A stretch of 24,403 nucleotides of DNA from Limiplasma merdipullorum (GCA_018711955.1 DVHQ01000212.1:1-24403), one strand, 5' to 3'. Shown: positions 7,725 through 14,760, counted from the stretch's first letter. Translations and numbers: made by a program. The notes: generated by a model from the sequence alone, not told the origin.

Positions 7725-8357
7725 ATGGAGCTGCTGGATGAGATTTCTCAGCGCCTTCAGCAGGGCATGACCGGGGAGGTCAAGCGGCTGGTGCAGCGCG
7801 CCATCGACGAGGGCGTTCCCGCGCAGACCATCTGGGAGGAGGGGCTGCGCAGCGGCATGGACATCATCGGTGAAAAGTTCAAAAGAAACGAGGCCTTTGT
7901 GCCCGAAGTGCTGCGGGCCGCCGGCGCCATGAACCAGGCCGCCGCGCTGCTCAGGCCGCTGCTGGCTGCCAGCGGGGGAAAAGCCGCCGGCAAAGTGTGC
8001 ATCGGCACCGTCCGGGGCGATCTGCACGACATCGGCAAGAACCTGGTCAGGATGATGATGGAAGGCAAGGGCCTGGAGGTGGTGGACCTGGGAACCGACG
8101 TCGCCCCGGAAACCTTTATCCAAACGGCCAAGGAGCAAAACTGCCAGGTGATCTGCCTCTCTACGCTGCTGGCGGGCACCATGGGCGTGATGGAAGAGGC
8201 CGTCAAGGCGGCCGAGGCCGCCGGCATCCGTGACCGTGTCAAGATCATGGTGGGCGGCGCGCCCGTGACGGAGGCGTTCTGCCGCCGCATCGGCGCGGAT
8301 GCCTACACCCCTGACGCCGCAACCGCCGCGGAGATCGCCGTTCAGCTCTGCTCCTGA
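7725..8357 (+). CDS. Corrinoid (B12-binding) methyl-carrier protein, MtbC/MttC type
   Basis: A 210-aa cobalamin protein that in its family carries a methyl group between a substrate:corrinoid methyltransferase and a second methyltransferase. Residues 1-85 match the helical methionine-synthase cap-like domain. Residues 88-208 are the Rossmann-like B12 domain with the base-off motif DLHDIG (99-104; His101 is the lower cobalt ligand), the Ser146-containing STLLAG segment and VGGAPV (176-181). GGAGG is 9 nt before the ATG; an in-frame upstream ATG at 7674 lies inside the promoter palindrome and was rejected. The next gene is DUF2284. No methyltransferase (MttB, MtaB, UroD-like) or RamA-like activator is within the window, so substrate and partner are unknown. 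Confidence 0.88.
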   Translation: MELLDEISQRLQQGMTGEVKRLVQRAIDEGVPAQTIWEEGLRSGMDIIGEKFKRNEAFVPEVLRAAGAMNQAAALLRPLLAASGGKAAGKVCIGTVRGDLHDIGKNLVRMMMEGKGLEVVDLGTDVAPETFIQTAKEQNCQVICLSTLLAGTMGVMEEAVKAAEAAGIRDRVKIMVGGAPVTEAFCRRIGADAYTPDAATAAEIAVQLCS

Positions 8358-8472
8358 TCCGCTCGCCGCCTGGTCCGGACGCGACAAAGGCCCCGGCCTT
8401 TCCGGCGGCGGGCCGGCGACATTCCTGCCTTTTTTTCAGGCCCTTCCGGGCCGGCCGGGAAGGAGAACGCAC

Positions 8473-9018
8473 ATGAGCGATACCCATCTGATCGAGGCCG
8501 CGCTGGCTGCCGGAGCGGCCGGGGCAGTCCTCATCCCCCAGCGGCAGATCGTATTATCCGCGGAGTTCCGCAGAATCTGCGAAGGCAACGCCTGCGGCTA
8601 CTATGGCCGCTGCTGGATGTGTCCGCCCGACACGGGCGACATCGAAACCGCCATGGCGCAGGTACGCCGGTATCCCTGGGCGCTGCTCTACCAGACCATC
8701 GGCGCCATTGAGGACAGCTTTGACATCGAGGGCATGGAGGAGTGCGCCAGGGAGCACGCCCGGGTGAGCCAGCGCGTCCAGCAGGCCGTCAGGCCGCTTT
8801 TGCAAAGGCCGTTTTTGCACCTCGGCTGCGGCGGGTGCCGTTTGTGCAGGACCTGCGCCCGGCGCGACGGCGCGCCCTGCCGCCATCCCGGTCAGGCGCT
8901 GCCCTCGCTGGAGGGCAGCGGCGTGGATGTGTACAACACCGTCAAAGGCACGTCCCTGCAATACGTCAACGGCCGCAATACCATCACCTTCTTCGGGATG
9001 GTGCTGTGGGAGACGTAG
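8473..9018 (+). CDS. DUF2284 cysteine-rich putative metal-binding protein
   Basis: A 181-aa soluble protein with the two-cluster cysteine pattern of DUF2284. The first set is Cys36-x4-Cys41-x5-Cys47-x2-Cys50 (ending CWMCPP). The second is Cys119-x2-Cys122-x2-Cys125-x2-Cys128-x7-Cys136 (ending CRHP). The second set resembles ferredoxin-type [4Fe-4S] ligation, so an iron-sulfur or other metal site is plausible; the biochemical role is not established to my knowledge. AAGGAG precedes the ATG by about 7 nt. It follows the corrinoid gene by 115 nt on the same strand with no clear terminator between, so co-transcription is likely. DUF2284 genes are, as I recall, often near corrinoid methyltransferase genes, which suggests a redox or metal-handling job for that pathway. 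That function is inference. Confidence 0.82.
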   Translation: MSDTHLIEAALAAGAAGAVLIPQRQIVLSAEFRRICEGNACGYYGRCWMCPPDTGDIETAMAQVRRYPWALLYQTIGAIEDSFDIEGMEECAREHARVSQRVQQAVRPLLQRPFLHLGCGGCRLCRTCARRDGAPCRHPGQALPSLEGSGVDVYNTVKGTSLQYVNGRNTITFFGMVLWET

Positions 9019-9085
9019 GGAACGGCGCGGGCCCGGCGCGCGGGGATGAGCCGGGGTAAGCGGTACCATGCTGCAAAAGCGTAGT

Positions 9086-9104
9086 CCGGCTTAGCCGGTC
9101 TTTT
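9086..9104 (+). terminator. Possible weak terminator after the corrinoid/DUF2284 pair
   Basis: CCGGC (9086-9090), loop TTA, GCCGG (9094-9098), then TCTTTT. The stem is only 5 bp and the tract is interrupted, so it may not terminate efficiently; the stronger signal is at 9539-9567. Confidence 0.3.
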
Positions 9105-9314
9105 CCGACAGATGCTTAAGAAATGTTTGTGCCCGGGAACGCAAACTCACCGCCTGCCTGGCAAAGTCGGGCGATACGAATTCATTTTGGAGGGCGGTCG
9201 TCCTCGCTTCAGGTTTCTGACAGAGTGCGGGGTGCAGGGACCTCATCATTTGCTCAATCATTCGCGCTCTCCTGACGGTCGCGTTGATGGTTTCGTTGCC
9301 CCGCTGTGAGTCGT

Positions 9315-9342
9315 TTTGGGCCTTCGGCTCAACAGCCCACAG
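9315..9342. repeat. Short dispersed repeat, copy 1
   Basis: This 28-nt segment, beginning TTTGGGCCTTCGGC, matches 12765-12792 at 24 of 28 positions, and all four differences are transitions. Both copies are intergenic, in the same orientation, and form a GGCC-TTC-GGC(C/T) mini-hairpin. It is probably part of a larger diverged repeat family. Confidence 0.5.
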
Positions 9343-9478
9343 TGCTGCCGCTTCCCTCCGTGCCTGCCGGAGTTTGGGGCAGGGCCCCAAGCCCTTATGT
9401 CGAAACATTTTCCGCGAGCGTTGCGAGCGTCCGAAGGACGCAAGAAACGTGGCTTTCTCCAAATGCGTGGGTTTTTAA

Positions 9479-9540
9479 CAGTCTGAAGCGGGGGCGCAGG
9501 GGGATCATCCCCCTGCGCCCCCGCTTTGCAGCAGTCTGAA
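9479..9540. repeat. 41-nt perfect palindrome flanked by 9-bp direct repeats
   Basis: A 20-nt arm starting AAGCGGGGGCGCAGG (9486-9505) is exactly complementary to 9507-9526 around a single central C (9506). CAGTCTGAA occurs at both boundaries, 9479-9487 and 9532-9540. The layout looks like a small palindromic (REP/MITE-like) insertion with a duplicated flank, or a hairpin RNA element. Only a short T run follows (9525-9527), so it is not a typical terminator by itself. Confidence 0.6.
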
Positions 9541-9567
9541 TCCCGCCTGGGCCAGCCGGGATTTTTT
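9539..9567 (+). terminator. Rho-independent terminator (plus-strand direction)
   Basis: AATCCCG (9539-9545) pairs with CGGGATT (9557-9563), with a CTGG/CCAG inner pairing possible, followed by a T6 run (9562-9567). It would stop plus-strand transcripts before they meet the minus-strand Gfo/Idh gene ending at 9635. Confidence 0.65.
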
Positions 9568-9634
9568 GTTCATGGGGAGACACGGCCGGCAGGGGACCAG
9601 GGCCCCCGGCGCGAGGCCCCGGACCGGGCGCGTC

Positions 9635-10930
9635 TCAGCCGCGCGGGTCCGCCTGTCGCGCAAAGGTCGCCAGGTCGATGGAGCGCCCGCCGTCCAGCCG
9701 CGAGGCCTCGGCGGCGAGGGCCATCACATGGCTTTCCACCGAAGCGTCGATGGAGGTGGGCGCGGTGGTCTCGCTCCGGAGCATCAGGCGGCACAGGGCA
9801 TCCATGATGCCCTCGTCTCCGCCGCAGTGGCCGGACATTCCCTCCGCCCCGGCAAGATCAATCACCTCGTCGGGCTCGCCGAAGCGGCGAACCGTGATCC
9901 GGTCGGAAAGCATGTCGCCCTCCAGCTCTCCCATGGTGCCCATGATGCGCACGGTGCGGTAGCAGCGCTGGGTAAAGGCCGTCATGGTAAAGGTGGCGGT
10001 TGCGCCGCTGGCAAAAGACATGCTCACCACCTGATGATCCACCACGTCGTTATCGCAGCGGTATACGCAGCGGCCATAGGGCCCCTCGCGCAGGGCTTTG
10101 CGCACGCTCTCCTCGGTGGGCTCGTGCACCAGCACCGATACGGGCCAGCCGCTGTTTCCATGCAGCAGGCCGGTCAGCGGGTTGGTGAGATAGATTTTTT
10201 CCGCATCGTAGGGACACTGCGCCTTTGGCGCCCCGCAGTCCAGGCAGCGCCCGGCGCTTCCCTGAGGTGCGTTGGCCTCGGTAAAGTGCCCGAGGCGGCC
10301 GAAGGAGGACACGCGCACGCAGCGCTCGCCCATCAGATAGCGGATGATGTCCATGTCGTGGCAGCTCTTGGCAAGGATCATGGGGCTGGTCTCCTCGCTG
10401 CTGCGCCAGTTGCCGCGCACAAAGCTGTGGGCCTGATGATAGTAGCCCACATTTTCCACGGCATCCAGCGTCTGGATGACGCCGACGACGCCCTGATCGA
10501 TGAGCTCCTTGAGCCTGGAATAGAACGCGGTGTAGCGCAGCACATGACAGACCATCACCAGGCGCCCGGTTGCGTGGGCCTTATCCAGCAGAGCCATGCA
10601 GTCGCTCAGCTCCGGAGAGATGGGCTTTTCCAGCAGCAGATGGTAGCCGAGGTCCAGCGCGGCCAGCGCCTCGGGCACGTGCTGGCGGTCCTGTGTGGCG
10701 ATAATCATCACATCCGCCAGGCGCGGGCGGGCCAGCAGCGCCTCGGCACTGTCAAAGCACAGGGCCGGGTCCACCCCATACTCCTGGCGCGCGGCGGCCA
10801 GGCGCTGCGGCACGGGATCGGCTACGGCCACGATTTTCATAAGGTCAGGGTGCGTTTTCTGGTAGACGGCATAGGCATCCCGGCCACGGTTGCCAAACCC
10901 ACAAATGGCAAAAGTAATGGGCTGATTCAT
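9635..10930 (-). CDS. Gfo/Idh/MocA-family NAD(P)-dependent oxidoreductase
   Basis: A 431-aa predicted sugar or polyol dehydrogenase. The N-terminal Rossmann fold has ICGFGNRGRDAY (9-20), a G-x-G-x-x-G nucleotide site. The family EKP motif is at 101-103 (Lys102 catalytic), and the second half has HDMDIIRYLMG (191-201) with the conserved His-Asp. An insertion with Cys229, Cys232 and Cys239 (CLDCGAPKAQCP) is seen in a subset of the family and could bind a metal. AAAGGAG precedes the ATG at 10930. There is no signal peptide. It is divergent from the SBP/permease/DUF4838 operon with a 390-nt shared regulatory region, so it probably oxidises or epimerises the sugar imported by that system. Substrate is unknown; the GH109-type glycosidase activity of some relatives cannot be excluded. 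Confidence 0.87.
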   Translation of the reverse strand: MNQPITFAICGFGNRGRDAYAVYQKTHPDLMKIVAVADPVPQRLAAARQEYGVDPALCFDSAEALLARPRLADVMIIATQDRQHVPEALAALDLGYHLLLEKPISPELSDCMALLDKAHATGRLVMVCHVLRYTAFYSRLKELIDQGVVGVIQTLDAVENVGYYHQAHSFVRGNWRSSEETSPMILAKSCHDMDIIRYLMGERCVRVSSFGRLGHFTEANAPQGSAGRCLDCGAPKAQCPYDAEKIYLTNPLTGLLHGNSGWPVSVLVHEPTEESVRKALREGPYGRCVYRCDNDVVDHQVVSMSFASGATATFTMTAFTQRCYRTVRIMGTMGELEGDMLSDRITVRRFGEPDEVIDLAGAEGMSGHCGGDEGIMDALCRLMLRSETTAPTSIDASVESHVMALAAEASRLDGGRSIDLATFARQADPRG

Positions 10931-10990
10931 CCTCTGACACTCCTTTGAACCAAGGAAAGAGCTCCTTATGCACTTGACGGTTGAAAACGG

Positions 10991-11013
10991 ACGATGGATG
11001 CTACGACCATCGT
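10991..11013. promoter_or_regulatory. Candidate operator in the Gfo/Idh - SBP divergent region
   Basis: ACGATGG (10991-10997) and CCATCGT (11007-11013) form an exact 7-bp inverted repeat with 9 nt between, a good size for a dimeric regulator. It is about 60 bp upstream of the Gfo/Idh start codon. Whether the operon's own AraC-type response regulator binds here is not visible. Confidence 0.4.
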
Positions 11014-11167
11014 TATGATAGCGTCGGGCCGGCGGTTTGTCAAATGGCCCGGCACGGGGGCGGAAAAGCGCCAAAGCCCTTCTGCCGCCGGGGCTCGCGG
11101 CGCCCGGCGCGCTCAGGCGGACGCGCGGGGCCAAAAACTTTCCGGGGAAATGATAAAAATATCCGCG

Positions 11168-11196
11168 TTGCCGCCGGTGTGACGGAATGTTACAAT
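11168..11196 (+). promoter_or_regulatory. Predicted sigma-A promoter of the SBP/DUF4838/YesMN operon
   Basis: TTGCCG (11168-11173) and TACAAT (11191-11196) are separated by 17 nt. The start site would be near 11203, giving a leader of about 118 nt before the SBP start. No better pair was found in the 390-nt spacer (10931-11320); I could not place a convincing promoter for the divergent Gfo/Idh gene. Confidence 0.5.
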
Positions 11197-11206
11197 ACAG
11201 GCGAAT

Positions 11207-11216
11207 GGTACGTACC
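11207..11216. promoter_or_regulatory. Perfect palindrome GGTACGTACC just after the predicted start site
   Basis: A 10-bp exact palindrome centred on CG begins about 10 nt after the predicted -10 box. Its position suits a repressor site. The length is short enough to occur by chance, so this is a candidate only. Confidence 0.3.
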
Positions 11217-11242
11217 GGAAGCGAAACACAACTGAACAGGCG

Positions 11243-11299
11243 TCCAACGGGCGCTTTGCCCCGTTGGAAACGGGCCGCCAACCCGATGGTTGCCGCCCG
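11243..11299 (+). promoter_or_regulatory. Two tandem hairpins in the SBP leader
   Basis: TCCAACGGG (11243-11251) pairs exactly with CCCGTTGGA (11260-11268). A second, imperfect stem joins CGGGC (11271-11275) with GCCCG (11295-11299), with AACC/GGTT inside. They end 5 nt before the AAGGAGG of the SBP gene (11305-11311). No T tract follows, so transcript stabilisation or translational control is likelier than termination. It matches no riboswitch class I know. Confidence 0.4.
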
Positions 11300-11320
11300 C
11301 AGTCAAGGAGGGAATGAACA

Positions 11321-12610
11321 ATGAAACGGATCTGGAGTCTGCTGCTGGCCGCGGTGCTGCTGTGCGCGCTGTGCGCCCCTGCGATGGCGCAAGAGGAAAA
11401 GATCACCCTGGAATTCTGGGAAATGAGCTACGGCAACGACGACCGCTATACCGAGACCTGTGAAAAGCTGATTGCCCAGTATGAGGCGGAAAATCCCAAT
11501 GTGACCATCAACATGACCTATCAGCCCTGGGATAACTACTATCAGCTGTTCCTCACGGCGGTTTCCTCCGGGGCGGCCCCGGACGTGGCCTCCTGTGCGA
11601 TCGACCAGCCGGACCTGTTTGCCCAGATGAACGAAATCCAGTACCTGGACAGCGTGATCGACGAGTGGAAGGAAGAGGGCATCTACAGCGATTACAGCGA
11701 GGACATGCTCAACTTCTTCAAATATGAAGGAAACCAGATCGCCATTCCCTACATGGTCGGCTACCGCGGATTCTTCTACCGCACCGACTATCTGGAGCAG
11801 GCGGGCGTGGAGAAGGTGCCCGAAACCTGGGACGAGCTGCTGGATGCTTGCGCCAAGCTCAAGGCGTGGAATCCCGATATCGTGCCGCTTGCCCTCACGG
11901 GCGCAACCAACGGCATCTGGCACTGCTTCATGAGCTTTGCCATGAGCAACGGCGTGGGCATCGTGGATGAAAACCTCAAGCCCACCTCCGAGAGCGAAGC
12001 GTTCAAGCAGACCATTGATTTGTTCCAGGAACTGCGCGAGGGCGGCTATGTGGCCGAGGGCGTGCTGGGCCATGACGGCGCGGCGGCCGAAACCCTGTAC
12101 TACAGCGGCAAGGCGGCGTTCTTCTTCGGCAGCTTCGGCACCAAGATCTACGATTACCCCGAAGTGGCCGAAAACAGCGATGTGCTGGCCTGCTTCCAAG
12201 GTCCTTCCGGCAGCGAGATTTCTACCGTGAGCTTCCCTGACGCGCTGGTGGTATTCTCCCAGACGGAGTATCCCGAAGAGTCGCTGAAGTTTGTGAAGTG
12301 GTGGGCGGAAAACACCCAGCCCCTGTTCACCGAGGGCGGCTGCTGGGCATACCCGGCCAAGGCCTCCTTCTTCACGGGTGAGGTGTTCTCCGACAAGGTT
12401 TCTCAGGGCGTGCTCAACAAGGTCCTGCCCACCGCCAAGACCGCGACCTGGCCCATTGAGGGAATGTTCCCCGGTTTCTCGCAGATCAACGGCGAGTATA
12501 TCATGAACTACGCGCCTCAGGCGGCACTCAACGGCGGCATGACCACCGATGAAATCGCGGCCGAGCAGGCGCGCATGATCCAGGAAGCGCTGGACAACGC
12601 CATGGAATGA
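11321..12610 (+). CDS. Extracellular sugar-binding protein of a second CUT1 ABC transporter
   Basis: A 429-aa ligand-capture protein. Residues 1-23 are a signal peptide with a predicted signal peptidase I site AMA/QEE. The two cysteines (15 and 18) are preceded by Leu, so no lipobox is formed, as in the other SBP of this window. The mature domain shows the family 1 SBP pattern: ITLEFWEMSYG at the N-terminus, VSSGAAPDVASC, then IAIPYMVGYRGFFYRTDYLEQAG and VPETWDELLDACAKL. AAGGAGG is 9 nt before the ATG. It heads an operon of two permeases, a DUF4838 protein and a two-component system, separated from the permeases by a structured 413-nt spacer. The ligand is unknown; it is probably the oligosaccharide processed by the DUF4838 protein and the divergent oxidoreductase. 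Confidence 0.88.
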   Translation: MKRIWSLLLAAVLLCALCAPAMAQEEKITLEFWEMSYGNDDRYTETCEKLIAQYEAENPNVTINMTYQPWDNYYQLFLTAVSSGAAPDVASCAIDQPDLFAQMNEIQYLDSVIDEWKEEGIYSDYSEDMLNFFKYEGNQIAIPYMVGYRGFFYRTDYLEQAGVEKVPETWDELLDACAKLKAWNPDIVPLALTGATNGIWHCFMSFAMSNGVGIVDENLKPTSESEAFKQTIDLFQELREGGYVAEGVLGHDGAAAETLYYSGKAAFFFGSFGTKIYDYPEVAENSDVLACFQGPSGSEISTVSFPDALVVFSQTEYPEESLKFVKWWAENTQPLFTEGGCWAYPAKASFFTGEVFSDKVSQGVLNKVLPTAKTATWPIEGMFPGFSQINGEYIMNYAPQAALNGGMTTDEIAAEQARMIQEALDNAME

Positions 12611-12620
12611 CCGCGCGCAA

Positions 12621-12925
12621 CCGCCGGAGGGCACAGGGAAGGGACGTTCCTTCCCTGTCCCTCCACGGGATAGCCGCGGCCGCCTCCGGCGGTGCACGGT
12701 TCCCCGCGCCGCAGGACCGGCGCCTTGCGCGTGGCCCTTGTACCGGCTCATGCACACCGGCCGCTTTGGGCCTTCGGCCCGACGGCCCGCAGGGAATGCG
12801 TTTTTTACGGCGCGGCCGGAGATACGCACAGGGCCGCCGCACATGCCGCGAAACTGGGAGTTTCCCCGTAGGACGGCAGCCTTCCCCAAAGAGATGTCTG
12901 ACAGCCTGCCGCGGGGAAGCCGCGG
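12621..12925 (+). promoter_or_regulatory. Structured spacer RNA between SBP and permease genes (attenuator candidate)
   Basis: The 413-nt gap (12611-13023) has no gene but many inverted repeats. CCGCCGGAGG (12621-12630) pairs exactly with 12683-12692 and encloses a second exact stem, ACAGGGAAGG (12633-12642) with 12649-12658. CGCA-GGGAA-TGCG followed by TTTTTT ends near 12806. CGGCAG (12874-12879) can pair with CTGCCG (12906-12911), CTTCCCC (12881-12887) with GGGGAAG (12913-12919), and CCGCGG (12909-12914) with 12920-12925; these are mutually exclusive or pseudoknotted. The first hairpins probably protect the SBP mRNA end; the later ones may set permease expression. Confidence 0.45.
12765..12792. 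repeat. Short dispersed repeat, copy 2
   Basis: It matches 9315-9342 at 24 of 28 positions, with only transition differences, in the same orientation. It lies in the structured SBP-permease spacer. Its presence suggests that part of this spacer is repeat-derived. Confidence 0.5.
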
Positions 12926-13023
12926 TTTCCTTAATTTACGTGAAAAAAGGCACGCTCCGCGCGGGCCGGTACGTTTGGCCCAGGGAACCGCTCCGGCGGT
13001 CCGTGGGCGGCAAGGAGGTACTC

Positions 13024-13908
13024 ATGAACAGGCAGATTCGCCGGTGCGCCCTGTGGATGATGCTGCCCGCGGTGATCCTGGTGCTGTTTGTAAGCCTGTA
13101 TCCGCTGCTCAACAGCATACAGATGAGCTTTACCAACAAAAACATTCTCAAACCCAACGCAACTAAATTTGTGGGGCTGAGCAACTTTGAGGACATCCTG
13201 ACGGACCCGGAATTTTATGATACCATACGGGTGTCCCTCATCTACGCGCTGGGCTGCGCCTTTGCCAGCTATGCGATCGGCCTTGGCATTGCCACGCTGC
13301 TCAACAAGGAGATCCGATTCCGCGGCCTGTTTCGGGCGGTGCTGCTCATCCCCTGGGCGATTCCCACGGTGGTGGCGGCCTCCAACTGGTCTTACCTGCT
13401 CAACGACCAGTACGGTCCCATCAATACCTGGCTGATGAACTGGGGAATCATTGATTCACCGATCCTGTTCCTGGCGGATACCAGCCTGGTGCTGTTTACC
13501 GTGGTGCTGGTGGGCACGTGGAAATCCTATCCGTTCATGGCGCTGTCGCTGCTGGCGGGCATGCAGAACATGGACCGCAGCATCTATGAATCCGCTCAGA
13601 TTGACGGCGCATCCGGGCGGCAGGCCTTCTGGTACATCACGCTGCCGGGGCTCAAGCAGGTCAGCCTGGTGGTGACGACGCTGATGTTTATCTGGGGATT
13701 CAACAATTTCGATATCATTTTTCTGCTCACCTCTGGCGGACCGCTCAATGCGACGCGCTCCCTGTCCATCTACACCTACAACCTGGCCTTCTACCGCGGA
13801 CGAATGGGGTATTCGGCTGCAATTTCCCTGATTACCTTCGTGCTGATGATCGGCTTCTACTGGGGATACCAGCGGCTGCTCAAACTGGATGAAAGGAAGG
13901 TGAGCTGA
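13024..13908 (+). CDS. Sugar ABC transporter permease (MalF/UgpA type), DUF4838 locus
   Basis: A 294-aa membrane subunit with its first helix near residues 10-30 (LWMMLPAVILVLFVSLYPLL) and the EAA loop ESAQIDGASGRQAFWYITLP near residue 195. The LTSGGPLNATRSL segment late in the protein is typical of this subfamily. AAGGAGG is 5 nt before the ATG at 13024. The frame is open further upstream, but that stretch is hairpin-rich spacer without conservation, so the later start was chosen. The next permease starts immediately after the stop codon. No ATPase is encoded nearby. Confidence 0.9.
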   Translation: MNRQIRRCALWMMLPAVILVLFVSLYPLLNSIQMSFTNKNILKPNATKFVGLSNFEDILTDPEFYDTIRVSLIYALGCAFASYAIGLGIATLLNKEIRFRGLFRAVLLIPWAIPTVVAASNWSYLLNDQYGPINTWLMNWGIIDSPILFLADTSLVLFTVVLVGTWKSYPFMALSLLAGMQNMDRSIYESAQIDGASGRQAFWYITLPGLKQVSLVVTTLMFIWGFNNFDIIFLLTSGGPLNATRSLSIYTYNLAFYRGRMGYSAAISLITFVLMIGFYWGYQRLLKLDERKVS

Positions 13909-14742
13909 ATGGACAGGGCGAAGAAGAAGATCCGCCGCGTCCTGCTGTACGGGCTGATCATAGCAGTGTGCCTGCTGACCAACCTGCCCATGCTTTCCAT
14001 GCTGGGAACCGCCTTCAAGCCCACCGATGAGGTGATGGCCAACACCAACCTCTTTACTACCAACCCCTCGCTGGACAATTTCCGCAAAGTGGCGGAGAAG
14101 ACCTCGTTTCCGCATGCCGTGGTCAATACCTGCATCGTGGCGCTGGTGGTGGCGGGATTTTGCGTTACATTTGCCTCCATGGCCGGCGTGGCGCTTTCGC
14201 GCTCGCGGGGCAAGCTTTTCGGGGGCTTTACGATGCTGCTGCTCGTTTTGCAGATGATACCGGGCATTCTGATTATGATTCCGCTGTTCAGCACGCTGCG
14301 CGCGCTCAAGCTGGTGGATACGCATTTCAGTCTGATTTTCATCTATATCTCCACCAACCTGCCCTTTGGCATCCTGACGATGAAGGGCTTCTTTGACAGC
14401 ATTCCCACGGAGCTGGACGAGGCCGCAATGATCGACGGCGCTTCCCCCTACCAGACGTATTGGAAAATCGTATTTCCCACGGCGATTCCGGGGATGATTT
14501 CCGTGGCGGTGTATACGCTGATGAGCGTGTGGAACGAATTCACCATCGCCAATATCTTCATTCAGTCCACCGAGCTGCAGACGCTGTCGGTCAGCCTCCG
14601 GCAGTTCCAGCTGCAAACCACCACAGACTGGGGGGCGCTGAGCGCCGCGGCGGCACTGGCCTGCATTCCTGCGTTCCTGTTCCTGATCGTGGTGCAAAAG
14701 TACCTGATTAGCGGCATGACCTCCGGCGCTGTCAAAGGGTAA
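13909..14742 (+). CDS. Sugar ABC transporter permease (MalG/UgpE type), DUF4838 locus
   Basis: A 277-aa membrane subunit of normal length. The basic N-terminus MDRAKKKIRR precedes a helix (VLLYGLIIAVCLLTNLPMLS), and the EAA loop is EAAMIDGASPYQTYWKIVFP near residue 170. It ends SGMTSGAVKG, the characteristic MalG-type C-terminus. The start codon follows the preceding stop directly, with AGGAAGG inside the end of that gene, so the two permeases are translationally coupled. It is followed after 18 nt by the DUF4838 gene, which has its own AAAGGGGG. Confidence 0.92.
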   Translation: MDRAKKKIRRVLLYGLIIAVCLLTNLPMLSMLGTAFKPTDEVMANTNLFTTNPSLDNFRKVAEKTSFPHAVVNTCIVALVVAGFCVTFASMAGVALSRSRGKLFGGFTMLLLVLQMIPGILIMIPLFSTLRALKLVDTHFSLIFIYISTNLPFGILTMKGFFDSIPTELDEAAMIDGASPYQTYWKIVFPTAIPGMISVAVYTLMSVWNEFTIANIFIQSTELQTLSVSLRQFQLQTTTDWGALSAAAALACIPAFLFLIVVQKYLISGMTSGAVKG

Positions 14743-14760
14743 AGAAAGGGGGATTCCTCA

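Larger units (their letters stand above)
9019..9634. other. 616-nt region without a convincing gene; repeat-bearing intergenic DNA
   Basis: No reading frame here has both a good start and a recognisable family. The longest is a minus-strand frame of about 123 codons (9462-9091) that would need a TTG start without a Shine-Dalgarno; I do not recognise its product and it crosses a repeat copy, so I do not call it a gene. The stretch contains a possible weak terminator (9086-9104), a short dispersed repeat (9315-9342), a GCGTCC/GGACGC hairpin (near 9428-9442), a 41-nt palindrome flanked by direct repeats (9479-9540) and a strong terminator (9539-9567). It reads as mobile-repeat or decayed DNA between two loci. 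Confidence 0.55.

Noticed and set aside
8358..8472. Terminator between the corrinoid and DUF2284 genes
   Set aside because: A T7 run occurs near 8432, but the nearest good stem (AAAGG/CCTTT around 8386-8402) is too far from it, so co-transcription was kept.
9091..9462. Minus-strand frame of about 123 codons in the 9019-9634 gap
   Set aside because: It needs a TTG start without a Shine-Dalgarno, shows no recognisable domain, and part of it is a dispersed repeat. It is more likely non-coding or a relic.
12611..13023. Possible cobalamin or other riboswitch in the SBP-permease spacer
   Set aside because: No B12-box or other riboswitch core sequence could be matched; the stems alone do not define a known class.
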